Assembly: GCA_902492935.1 (NCBI GenBank)
Contig: CABUNJ010000018.1
Span: forward strand, 1 to 53,209
Length of the DNA: 53,209 nt
Direction: 5' to 3'
Source: an uncultured Collinsella sp.
GTDB lineage: Bacteria > Actinomycetota > Coriobacteriia > Coriobacteriales > Coriobacteriaceae
In this document: positions 5,431-15,200 of the stretch, piece after piece
How positions within the stretch are numbered: the first letter of the stretch is position 1
How the letters are laid out: every line of letters begins with the position of its first letter
The notes under the pieces: generated by a model
Seen by the model: the letters and a program-made list of their open reading frames with translations, nothing else
The model's database searches: none
Told to the model about the DNA's origin: nothing
Program-made: the position numbers and the translations under genes

Positions 5431-8400
5431 ATGAGCAAACTCGTCGAGGGCATTAAGGACCGAATGGTCGCTGCCGCGCGTGAGGCTGCACCCGCCGTGG
5501 TGGACGCCGCGCAGAAGGCGGCGACCGCGGCTGCCGAGAAAGTTGCCGAGGCAGTTGCCGATGCCAAGAACGCGGCAGGGGAGACGTCCGTCGCTAGCGA
5601 GCCCGCTACCGCCGCTGAGCCCGTAGCCGTCACCGCCGCCCACGCCCCCGAAGGCGCGATCTTCAACCCCGAGGCCGCCCGCGGCAACCTGCACCTGGGC
5701 ATCGACGTGGGCTCCACCACCGTTAAGCTCGCTGTGCTCAACGACGACAACCAGATTGTCTACGCCAAGTACCAGCGTCACCACACCGACGTCCGCGCTT
5801 GCGCCCGCGACTTGTTCGAGGGTGCCGCGACCGTGCTGCCGACGGCCCAAATGACCTGCGCCATTACCGGTTCGGGCGGCCTGCTGCTGTCCCAGTGGCT
5901 CGACCTGGAGTTTGTCCAGGAGGTCATTGCCAGCAAGCGTGCCGTCGAGACCCTCATCCCGGCCACCGATGTTGCCATCGAGCTGGGCGGCGAGGACGCC
6001 AAGATCATCTACTTCGACAACGGCATTGAGCAGCGCATGAACGGCACCTGCGCCGGCGGCACGGGCGCCTTCATCGACCAGATGGCCACTCTGCTGCACA
6101 CCGACGCCAGCGGCCTCAACGAACTCGCGGCCAACGCCACCACCATCTATCCCATCGCCAGCCGCTGCGGCGTTTTTGCCAAGACCGACGTCCAGCCGCT
6201 GCTCAACGAGGGCGCCCGCCCCGAGGACGTGGCCGCCTCCATCTTCCAGGCTGTCGTGACCCAGACCATCTCGGGTCTGGCGTGCGGCCGTCCCATCCGC
6301 GGCAATGTCGCCTTCCTGGGCGGCCCGCTGCAGTATCTCTCCGAGCTGCGCCACCGCTTCTACCTCACGCTCAGCCTGGACGAGGAGCATCGCATCGTGC
6401 CCCAAAACGCTCACCTGTTTGTGGCGAGCGGCGCCGCCATGGCGCACGAGTCCAACAAGCTCAGCACGTTCCCGCAGCTCATCGAGGCCATCGATGCCCT
6501 GGGCGACACGCAGGGTGCCGAGGTCGAGCGCCTGGATCCGCTCTTTGCCACCGACGAGGACTTTGCCGAGTTCAAAACCCGCCACGACGCCGAGGTCGTC
6601 CCCAAGGGCAAGCTCGAAGGCTACACCGGCCGCGTGTTCATCGGCATCGACGCCGGCTCCACCACCATGAAAGCCGCGCTCGTGGGCGAGGACGGTCAGC
6701 TGCTGCACACCTGGTACGGCAACAACAACGGCGACATCCTGGGCACGGCCAAGGTCATCATGGCCGATTTCTACAACCACATTCCCGCCGGCTGCACCAT
6801 CGGCCACGTGACTACCACGGGCTACGGCGAGGCGCTGCTCATCGAGGCCCTCAAGGCCGACTCCGGCGAGATTGAGACCGTCGCGCACCTGCGCGGCGCC
6901 AAGGCGTTCCTGCCCGGCGTCGAGTTCATTCTGGACATCGGCGGCCAGGACATGAAGTGCCTGCGCGTCAAGGACGGCGTCATCGAACACATCATGCTCA
7001 ACGAGGCCTGCTCGTCGGGCTGCGGTAGCTTTATCGAGAGCTTCGCCGTGTCTATGAACATGGACGTGCGCGCGTTCGCCGATGCCGCCATCCATGCCAA
7101 AGCCCCCGTCGACCTGGGCAGTCGCTGCACGGTCTTTATGAACTCGCGCGTCAAGCAGGCGCAAAAGGAAGGCGCCACGGTGGGCGACATTGCGGCCGGC
7201 CTGTCCTATTCCGTCATCAAGAACGCCCTGTTCAAGGTCATTAAGCTGCGCGACCCCAAGGAGATCGGCAGCCAGGTGATCGTCCAGGGCGGCACCTTTA
7301 TGTCCGACGCCACGCTGCGCGCATTTGAGCAGCTCACCGGCGTGCATGCCGTGCGCCCCGACATCGCCGGCTGCATGGGAGCCTACGGTGCGGCCCTGCT
7401 CGCCCGCGATCGCGCTGGCGCCGACGGCACCTCGACCATCCTTTCGGCCGAGGACATCGCGCACCTCACCGTGACGCAAAAGCATGTCCGCTGCGGCCGT
7501 TGCTCCAACAACTGCCAGCTTACCGTCAACGACTTTGGCGGCGGCAGGCGCTTCATTACCGGTAACCGCTGCGAGAAGGGTGCCGGCCACAAAAAGCAAA
7601 AGACCGAGGCCCCCAACCTCTTCAAAAAGAAAAACGAGCTGCTCTTTAACCGCGAGGTCCTGAGTCCCGACGAGGCCCCGCGCGGCACCGTGGGTATCCC
7701 GCGTGCACTCAACATGTACGAGAACTACCCCTTCTGGCACACGTTCTTTACGCGCCTGGGCTTTAGCGTGCAGCTGTCCGACCAGTCGAGCAAAAAGACC
7801 TACCAGGCGGGCATTGAGTCCATGCCGTCCGAGAGCGTGTGCTACCCGGCCAAGATGAGCCACGGCCACGTTATGAACCTCATCGACCGTGACGTCGACT
7901 TCATCTGGATGCCGTGCGTGCGCTGGGAGCGTAAGGAGGATCCGACCGCCGGTAACTGCTACAACTGCCCCATCGTCATGAGCTACCCCACGGCGCTGGC
8001 GCTCAACATCGACGAGATTCGCGAGCAGAACATCGAGTTCCTGTATCCGTTTGTGCCGTATCACGACAAGACCGAGCTCAAGCGCCGTCTGTACCAGGTA
8101 CTCGCCGTCGACCGCGTGGCCGATGCGCAAGCCGGTCGCGGTCGCGTGCGTGGACCCAAGATCACGCGCTCCGAGATCGATGCCGCCGTCAACGCTGCCT
8201 TTGAGGCCGATGCGCGTTTCCACGAGGACATCCAGACTATGGGCGAGGAGGCTCTTAAGTGGGTCGAGGACCACGGCGGTCACGGCATCGCGCTCGCCGG
8301 CCGCCCCTACCATAACGACCCCGAGATCAACCACGCCCTGCCCGAACTTATCTCGAGCTTTGGCTTTGCGGTCTTTACCGAGGACTCGCTCGCGCATCTG

Positions 8401-10218
8401 GTAAAGCCCGAGCGTCCGATTCGCGTCGTCGACCAGTGGATGTACCACAGCCGCCTGTACGCCGTCGCCCGTTTTGTGACGATGCGCAACGACCTGGACC
8501 TGATTCAGCTCAACTCTTTCGGCTGCGGCCTGGACGCTCTGACCACCGACCAGGTGCAGGAGATCCTGGAGGCCAGCGGCAAGATCTACACCGTGCTCAA
8601 GATCGACGAGGTATCCAACTTGGGTGCCGCGCGCATCCGCATCCGCTCGCTCATGGCAGCGCTTAAGGACCAGGAGGCCGAGCGCTTGGCCGAGGCCACG
8701 GCCGCGGGCGAGGCCTACGAGCAGGGCGATGCCGCGCCGGTGGCGCCCTCCACGGATGCCCCCGCGTTCGCGAGCCGCAAGTACACGTTCGAGGCGCAGC
8801 GTGAGAGCGCTTCGACCGCGTGGCCCAAGGTGCCCTTTACCGAGCAGATGCGCGACGAGGGCTACACCATCCTGTGCCCGCAGATGGCGCCGATCCACTT
8901 CGATCTAGTCAAAGAGGTGTTCCGCGGTGCTGGCTACAACTTGGAGCTGCTGCCCTCGACTGACCACGATGCCGTCGAGGCCGGTCTGCGCTACGTGAAC
9001 AATGACATTTGCTATCCGTCGATCCTGGTGACGGGCCAGATTATGGAGGCAATCGAGAGCGGACGGTACGACCTGTCCAAGACTGCCGTGGTTATCAGCC
9101 AGACCGGCGGCGGCTGCCGTGCCACCAACTACATTGCGCTCATCCGCAAGGCCCTGCGCGAGAGCGGCCACCCCGAGATCCCGGTGATCTCGCTTTCGGC
9201 CGTGGCGCTCGGCGAGGACAACCCTGGCTTTAAGATTACGCCGGCGCTGCTTAAACAGGCAGTCTACGCGGTGCTCTTTGGCGACGTGATGATGCAGATG
9301 CTCTACCGCTGCCGCCCGTACGAGGCTACGCCCGGTGCCGCCAACGCGCTCTACGAGGAGTACATGGCGCGCGCCCGCAAGTTGGCGCCCAAGTTCAACC
9401 GCCACAACTACACCAAGCTGTGCCGCGAGGCCATCCGCGCGTTCGACACCATGCCGCTCGTGGGCGAGGGCACCAAGCCGCGTGTGGGCGTGGTCGGTGA
9501 GATCTTGGTCAAGTTCCACCCCACAGCCAACAACCACGTGGTCGACGTTATCGAGCGCGAGGGCTGCGAGGCCGTGGTACCGGGCCTGCTCGACTTCTTC
9601 CTGTACTCCATGAGCAACGCCGAGCTGCAGAAGGACGAGCTGGGAAGCTCTGCCACTACGCGCGCGGGCATGCAAGCGCTCATCAAGCTCGTGGACTGGA
9701 TGCGCACGCCGGTGGAGGAGATGCTCGAAAAGTCCCGCCGCTTTGAGGCGCCCGAGCGCATCGGCACCATGGCCGACAAGGCCCGTACGGTGCTTTCGGT
9801 GTGCAACAACATGGGAGAGGGCTGGTTGCTCACGGCCGAGATGCTCGACCTGATTGACCACGGTGCGCCCAACATCATCTGCACGCAGCCCTTTGCGTGC
9901 CTGCCTAACCACGTGGTGGGTAAGGCCGTGATCAAGGAGCTGCGCCGTCAGCACCCCGAGAGCAATATCGTCGCGGTGGACTATGATCCCGGTGCGTCCG
10001 AGGTCAACCAGCTCAACCGCATTAAGCTCATGATCAGCGTGGCCAAGGAAAACATGCGCGCCGGTAAGGGCTTTAAGCTCGAGAAGGTGGCGCCGCTCGC
10101 GATGGACGAGGTCACCGGCCAGATGCGCGCCCATGATGGCTGCGTGAGCTGCGGCTTGGCCAGCGAGGAGGCCGTTGCATCGGTCGCCAAGCGTCTGGGA
10201 CGCGGCATTAAGAAGTAG
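5431..10218 (+). CDS. 2-hydroxyacyl-CoA dehydratase activase-related giant protein
   Basis: A 1595-residue cytosolic iron-sulfur ATPase of the BcrAD/BadFG activase superfamily. Order: an Ala/Lys-rich helical N-terminus (about 1-80); a first ASKHA ATPase domain (GIDVGSTTVKLAVL near 90, AIELGGEDAKI, CAGGTGAFIDQMA); a second ATPase domain (GIDAGSTTMKAALV near 405, LDIGGQDMKC, CSSGCGSFIESFA); a cysteine cluster CGRCSNNC near 690; then DUF2229-like and dehydratase-like regions to a C-terminal CVSCGL. Each ATPase domain keeps the glycine-rich Cys motif used for the bridging 4Fe-4S cluster in the family. Small activases deliver an electron to a dehydratase. What the giant fused form activates is not established, and no dehydratase partner genes are adjacent. 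It is probably co-transcribed with the TetR-like gene. Start ATG behind GAGGAGAG. Confidence 0.85.
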   Translation: MSKLVEGIKDRMVAAAREAAPAVVDAAQKAATAAAEKVAEAVADAKNAAGETSVASEPATAAEPVAVTAAHAPEGAIFNPEAARGNLHLGIDVGSTTVKLAVLNDDNQIVYAKYQRHHTDVRACARDLFEGAATVLPTAQMTCAITGSGGLLLSQWLDLEFVQEVIASKRAVETLIPATDVAIELGGEDAKIIYFDNGIEQRMNGTCAGGTGAFIDQMATLLHTDASGLNELAANATTIYPIASRCGVFAKTDVQPLLNEGARPEDVAASIFQAVVTQTISGLACGRPIRGNVAFLGGPLQYLSELRHRFYLTLSLDEEHRIVPQNAHLFVASGAAMAHESNKLSTFPQLIEAIDALGDTQGAEVERLDPLFATDEDFAEFKTRHDAEVVPKGKLEGYTGRVFIGIDAGSTTMKAALVGEDGQLLHTWYGNNNGDILGTAKVIMADFYNHIPAGCTIGHVTTTGYGEALLIEALKADSGEIETVAHLRGAKAFLPGVEFILDIGGQDMKCLRVKDGVIEHIMLNEACSSGCGSFIESFAVSMNMDVRAFADAAIHAKAPVDLGSRCTVFMNSRVKQAQKEGATVGDIAAGLSYSVIKNALFKVIKLRDPKEIGSQVIVQGGTFMSDATLRAFEQLTGVHAVRPDIAGCMGAYGAALLARDRAGADGTSTILSAEDIAHLTVTQKHVRCGRCSNNCQLTVNDFGGGRRFITGNRCEKGAGHKKQKTEAPNLFKKKNELLFNREVLSPDEAPRGTVGIPRALNMYENYPFWHTFFTRLGFSVQLSDQSSKKTYQAGIESMPSESVCYPAKMSHGHVMNLIDRDVDFIWMPCVRWERKEDPTAGNCYNCPIVMSYPTALALNIDEIREQNIEFLYPFVPYHDKTELKRRLYQVLAVDRVADAQAGRGRVRGPKITRSEIDAAVNAAFEADARFHEDIQTMGEEALKWVEDHGGHGIALAGRPYHNDPEINHALPELISSFGFAVFTEDSLAHLVKPERPIRVVDQWMYHSRLYAVARFVTMRNDLDLIQLNSFGCGLDALTTDQVQEILEASGKIYTVLKIDEVSNLGAARIRIRSLMAALKDQEAERLAEATAAGEAYEQGDAAPVAPSTDAPAFASRKYTFEAQRESASTAWPKVPFTEQMRDEGYTILCPQMAPIHFDLVKEVFRGAGYNLELLPSTDHDAVEAGLRYVNNDICYPSILVTGQIMEAIESGRYDLSKTAVVISQTGGGCRATNYIALIRKALRESGHPEIPVISLSAVALGEDNPGFKITPALLKQAVYAVLFGDVMMQMLYRCRPYEATPGAANALYEEYMARARKLAPKFNRHNYTKLCREAIRAFDTMPLVGEGTKPRVGVVGEILVKFHPTANNHVVDVIEREGCEAVVPGLLDFFLYSMSNAELQKDELGSSATTRAGMQALIKLVDWMRTPVEEMLEKSRRFEAPERIGTMADKARTVLSVCNNMGEGWLLTAEMLDLIDHGAPNIICTQPFACLPNHVVGKAVIKELRRQHPESNIVAVDYDPGASEVNQLNRIKLMISVAKENMRAGKGFKLEKVAPLAMDEVTGQMRAHDGCVSCGLASEEAVASVAKRLGRGIKK

Positions 10219-10247
10219 TTGGCCTGCTTTGGGCTAGATATGAGGCA

Positions 10248-10284
10248 AACGGGTGGTAGCCGTGCCGGCTACTACCCGTTTTTG
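10248..10284 (+). terminator. Strong terminator after the activase gene
   Basis: AACGGGTGGTAGCCG pairs with CGGCTACTACCCGTT (one G-U pair) with a 3-4 base loop and a following T tract. Confidence 0.85.
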
Positions 10285-10303
10285 CTGGACATATGTTGCG
10301 CAA

Positions 10304-10813
10304 ATGACCTTGCTACAGCCTTCCGTGGGCTTGCCCGATTTTTGGGCCGGCTCGGGCTTTGAGGACAAGCTGCTGCAAGCCCAGGGCGATTTCTCGCTCA
10401 ATGCAGGCCAGCACAGCGTGACGTATCTGCCGAGTTCTGACACGGGAACGACCGGTCGCTACCAAGTGCTGCTGTACGACAACAACTTTGGTGCGGCCGA
10501 AAGCTATCCCAAGTTCGACTCGGGCCAGCTGGGCGCTGCGGTGGTGACCGACTACAGCCGCGGCTCGCATTCGTTTGGGCGCATCTTTACGGTGGACGAG
10601 GTGGCACGCACCTACGAGCTCGAAGACCAGATCGCCGTGCCGTTCTCGGGCTACGTTAGCAGTGCGCAGCGCGTCGGCAATTCGAACAGCATGCTCGTGG
10701 CATCGGGCATGGCCAAGACCTTTACCGAGTACGATCGCTATGGACTGTCCATCGCTACCTACGAGATGGAAGCCGAGAAGTGCATCTACCGCGTGTACAA
10801 GTACGAGCTGTAG
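10304..10813 (+). pseudogene. C-terminal remnant of an aryl-sulfate sulfotransferase
   Basis: The 169-residue frame resembles only the last third of AssT-type arylsulfotransferases (enzymes moving sulfate between phenolic compounds). Readable pieces are AGQHSVTYLP, YQVLLYDNN, FGRIFTVDE, the strand-rich SGYVSSAQRVGNSNSML and ending YRVYKYEL. The N-terminal propeller blades and signal peptide are missing, and the preceding terminator lies immediately upstream with no ribosome site, so this is a decayed or deleted gene. The frame is still open to its stop, suggesting recent loss. Family identification is by pattern memory, moderately sure; a domain search would settle it. Confidence 0.6.
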
Positions 10814-10827
10814 CGCTGCGCTCCGCA

Positions 10828-11967
10828 TCACTTCACATCGAACTCCACGCGATCGAGCTCGGGCACATTGAGGTCGATGAGCTTGCGGGCGACGCGGCGG
10901 TCGTGCGCCCCGAGCGCTTCGCTTGTCGTCACGTGGGCGACAGTCTGGCGCTCGACGATGCCCTCCTCCTCGCCTTCGGTAGTCGAGGTCTCGACGGCGA
11001 CGGTGTAATCCTTAAAGCCTGGCAGCACCGCCGCAAGCTCGCGTGTGGTCTCGGTGACGCCGTAGCCGTCCTGCACGCCGGCCTGCGCCGAGCCAATGGA
11101 ACCCGCCGTCATGACGATGCAAGGGATGGCAAAAATTACCGTGCCCACAATGATGCGGCGGCGCACCTTGCGTGATAGCTCGTCGACCTCAGCATCTTCC
11201 TCGGCGGTCACAATGCCGTCGCCGTTGAGGTCGCGCTTGAGCGGCACGCGCAAAAGAAGCAGCACGGCTTCGGCTGCCAGCGCGATAAAGACCACGTTGA
11301 TGCCAAACTCGTAGAGTGCCGAGAGAAACAGCGACCCGCTTGCGATGGCGATACCATAGCCCGCTGCGCACAGTGGCGGCATGAGCGCGGTCGCCACGGC
11401 AACGCCGGCGATGAGCGTGGCGGGTTCCTGGTCGCGTGAGTTGCCCAGGCCACCCGCAAAACCGCCGGCGAGTGCGACGGCGAGGTCCCATACGGTGGGC
11501 GTCGAGTTGTCGATGATAGCGGCCGTGGTGGTGCCAAGGGGCGAGATCTTAAAGTACAACGTGGATGTGAACAGGCAAAAGGCCATTTGCAGGACAAGGC
11601 TGGCGATGGCTTCGACGGTAATCTCGCGGTCGAGCGTGGCGATGCCGTATGCCATGGCAAGGACCGATCCCATGAGCGGGCAGATGAGCATGGCGCCCAC
11701 GATGGCGATGTCCGAATCGATATCGAGGCCGATGCTCGCGATCAACATGGCGATGATGAGGATGCACAGATGCGAGCCGGTCAGGCGTGCCCCGTTTACA
11801 AAACGCTTGCGGATCACGTGGTAGGGCGCGCGACCCTCGCGAATGTTGAATGCGCGCTTGAGGAAGCGGGTGATGTTTTCCATGGCTTCGCTATGAGCGG
11901 GGCGGATGCCGTGACGCCGATGATGACGCTCGCGCAGTCGCTTGATCTGTTGTTTGTCGAGTTCCAT
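10828..11967 (-). CDS. DUF389 membrane protein with EF-hand-like loop
   Basis: A 379-residue polytopic membrane protein of the DUF389 (TIGR00341-like) family, function unknown. The core helices carry the family signatures SIGLDIDSDIAIVGAMLI-CPLMG, GFAGGLGNSRD and VAVATALMPPLCAAGYG. An inserted cytoplasmic or loop segment (residues 246-257) reads DLNGDGIVTAEE, which fits the 12-residue EF-hand calcium loop at every key position; this is unusual for the family. The start at 11967 follows GAGGTGAAC on the minus strand. A longer frame to 12114 begins with unlikely Cys/Arg-rich sequence and is rejected. It ends 15 bases from the convergent arylsulfotransferase remnant. Confidence 0.8.
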   Translation of the reverse strand: MELDKQQIKRLRERHHRRHGIRPAHSEAMENITRFLKRAFNIREGRAPYHVIRKRFVNGARLTGSHLCILIIAMLIASIGLDIDSDIAIVGAMLICPLMGSVLAMAYGIATLDREITVEAIASLVLQMAFCLFTSTLYFKISPLGTTTAAIIDNSTPTVWDLAVALAGGFAGGLGNSRDQEPATLIAGVAVATALMPPLCAAGYGIAIASGSLFLSALYEFGINVVFIALAAEAVLLLLRVPLKRDLNGDGIVTAEEDAEVDELSRKVRRRIIVGTVIFAIPCIVMTAGSIGSAQAGVQDGYGVTETTRELAAVLPGFKDYTVAVETSTTEGEEEGIVERQTVAHVTTSEALGAHDRRVARKLIDLNVPELDRVEFDVK

Positions 11968-12274
11968 GTTCACCTCGTTCTGGCACGGGCCGCATATCTC
12001 GCCCGTCGCCCATACTCTACACCGTGGCGGGCGGGGTGTCTGTTGGATGCGGAATCCGATAGGGCGGATGACGCGGGAGCAAATGCAAATCACAGGCTCA
12101 ATTCGATCCCGCAAGAATATGATGCACCAGCTCCTTCAAATGTGACGAAATTGTGAAGCACAGGAGCATGAATTTCAAAAAATACGCTGGTCGCCAATGT
12201 TGCGCAACAGAATTCAAAAATCAGCTCCTACATTTTGAAGCGTATGGATACATCCGTGTCAAAGGGAGAAAGCC

Positions 12275-15200
12275 ATGGCAAACTACAGTCCACAACACTT
12301 TGAGCCTCGGGCTAAGGACGTCAACGTCAAGGGCGTTACTAACCGCGCCGTCGCAACCGTTTTGACGGCGGGCCTCATCGCTCAGCCGCTCATGTCGCCG
12401 CTGGCGGCAATCGCCGCACCGTCAACCGATAGCGGCGATTCTGTTCAGGGGGGGGGTAGTTCTGTAGAGAATACCGTTGCCGCCGGTAACCAAGCGGTCG
12501 TAAAGACGGCTGCCCAGCTGGCCGAGGAGTCGGCAAAGCAGCTCAAGGACGCTCAGGCCGCCTACGATGTCGCCCAGAAGAAGGCCGACGCGGCGGGCCA
12601 GTCTCAAAAGCAGGCGCAGCAGCAAAAGAATCAGGCCTCGCAGGCCGTGACCGATAACGCCGCCGAGCAGAACGAGGCCGAGGTAGCCGCGCTTCAGGAG
12701 AAGATTGACGAGCTTAAAGCGGCCGTCGACAAGGCAGAGCAGCAGCAGAAGAAGCTGGGCGACCTGAACGATCAGCTCGATCAGGCCAACAAGAGTGTCG
12801 AGGATAAGACCCAGGCGCTCAAGGACGCCAAGGCAAAGCAGGATGAGGCCAAGAAGGCCCTCGATGATGCCCAGGCCAAGCTCGAGGCCATGGGTATGGA
12901 CGAGTACGAGGCTGCCAAGAAGGCCGTCGAGGACGCGCGGGCCAAACTCGATGCGGCGAATGCCGGCGTGAAGGCGGCCGAGGGTGAGCTTGCGGCAGCT
13001 AAGACCGCCGCCGCCAATGCTGAGCAGGCAAAGAGTGATGCCGAGTCTGCTCTGACTACTGCCCAGGCCAAGAAGCAGGAGACTGCCGCTGCTCTCGCAG
13101 CCGCAACCACCGCGCGCGATAACGCCCAGCAGAAGTTCAACCAGGCGCAGGCCGCGCTCGATGCTGCCGTCTCGGGTACGGGTGTCGACCTGAGTGCGCT
13201 TGAGGCCGCCAAGATCGCTGCTGCTGGTGAGCTCAAGACCGCGCAGGCGGAGCTCAATGCCGCGACGGATGCCGACGCCACCGCACAGACAAATCTGCAG
13301 GCCGCCCAGGCTGCCGTCGCTGCCGCGCAGGAGAAGGCCAACGCCGCCAACGCTGCTGTGGCATCTGCCCAGTCTGCATACGATGCGGCAAACAAGGAGT
13401 ACAAGGACGCGGTCAGTAAGCGTGACGCCGCGAAGACGGCATACGAGCAGGCCCAGCAGACCGAGGCCGGCAAGAAGGCGGAGTACGACCGTCTCGTCGA
13501 GATTCGCCAGCAGAAGAGCAACGAGTTCGATCAGGCTCGTGCTGAAGTAACCGACGCACACAATGCATACGACGCCGCAAACGCCGAGGTCGAGAAGCTC
13601 AACCAGCAGATTGCCGACCTCAAGTCGCACATGACCGTAGACCAGAATGTCATCAACCAGGGTATGTTCGGCTTCTTGAACTACATCATTGGCGGCAGCC
13701 AGTTCACAGCCACGCAGAAGTCGAATGCAAGCACTGCCGCGTCGATGCTCATGGGGACGACAGATAAACAGAGCTGGTATGATAGTTACGTCGATCAGGA
13801 CATGTCTCGCGACACCAATCCGCTCTCCTTGGAGCAGATGCGTAACGCCCTGACCTATCTCGATACCCAGAACAACCTCCGCAAGGCGAACGGTCAGTCT
13901 GAGCTTAGCGTCAGCCTCCGCATGACTGCGGCAGCCGCCCTCAATACATCATATTCATCGAACATCTGGGCGCACTCGAACTGCTATTTCGATCAAGGTG
14001 AGAACCTTGCAGGCGGCGGCGGGGCATACACCGGAGGCGAGACCGAGGATACGCTTGGCTGGCCATATACCGGCCTCTACACCCAGGAGAAAGAGGCATT
14101 CGATAAGTACGTCGCGCAGTATGGCGACGCGCTCGGTAGCCATCGATATGATTCCTACTATATCTATCAGCACTACAACAGCATCTACCATGAGTGCGGG
14201 CACTATCTCAACATCATCGATGCCGGCGCGAAGGCTATCGGCATCGCGACCGGTAGCGGTAAGAATACCGATTCCGAGGTAACCGTTTTCGACTATAGCG
14301 GGAGCACGGGGCAGAAGGATTTCACTGTCTCCGAGTTCAAGAAGCTCGTCAACGACTACATCGAATCCGCCTACAATGCAGGCGGCACGCAGGAGCAGAA
14401 GGAGCAGCTGAAGCAGCTTCAGAACAAGCTGGCAGATGCGCAGAAGAACTTCGGGACCGCTGGAACGGCTTATTCTAACGCGTTGGATAAGCAAGAAAGC
14501 GCTCGCGACGCCTATACCGCGGCCGACACGAACGTGAACACCGCCAAGGGCGAGTACGAGAAGGCTAAGTCCGACACCGCCGCCGCGAAGACGGCATACG
14601 ATGCCGCGAAGGACGCGCTCGGCGGAATCGACATCGAGTCCCTCAAGCAGAACCTCGATGCCGCCAAGTCCGAGGCGGCTACTGCCCAGGCAGCTCTCGA
14701 TAAGGCAAACGCCACGCTTGCTGACAGCAAGACGAAGGCAGCCGATGCCGCTGCTCACAAGGCGAAGGCTCGCAGCGCCCGCGATACCGCCAAGGCAAAG
14801 TCCGATCAGGCCAATGAGGCGTATGACAACGCCACTGCTTCGGTCAAGGACCTGACCGCCAAGTGCGATGCCGCCAAGACGGACCTTGCGAACAAGCAGG
14901 GCACGCTTGACGATGCCAAGAAGGCCGACGACACTGCCCAGGCTGGCGTTGACAAGGCTCAGGCCGCAGATACGCACGCTGCGACCGCTCTTTCGGACGC
15001 CAAGCAGGCAGTTGATGCCAAGAAGCAGGCCCTGTCCGACGCGCGGGCGAAGGCCAAGGCCGCCGAGGGTGAGCTGGCCGGCGCAAACAAGGCCTTCGAG
15101 CGCTTCGCCGGCGCCCAGAAGGCGGTCGACGACGCCAAGGCCGCCTATGACGCTGCCGTCGCCGGTGTCGCCGATGCCCAAAAGCAGCTCGAGGCCGCCA

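Noticed and set aside
5416..8898. 1160-residue minus-strand open frame opposite the activase
   Set aside because: High-GC shadow frame; the plus-strand protein has clear domains and a ribosome site, the minus frame has neither.
10287..10301. Identical 15-base string TGGACATATGTTGCG here and inside the MITE-like element near 44809
   Set aside because: In 53 kb about one chance 15-base match is expected, and flanking bases do not extend it; not evidence of shared origin.
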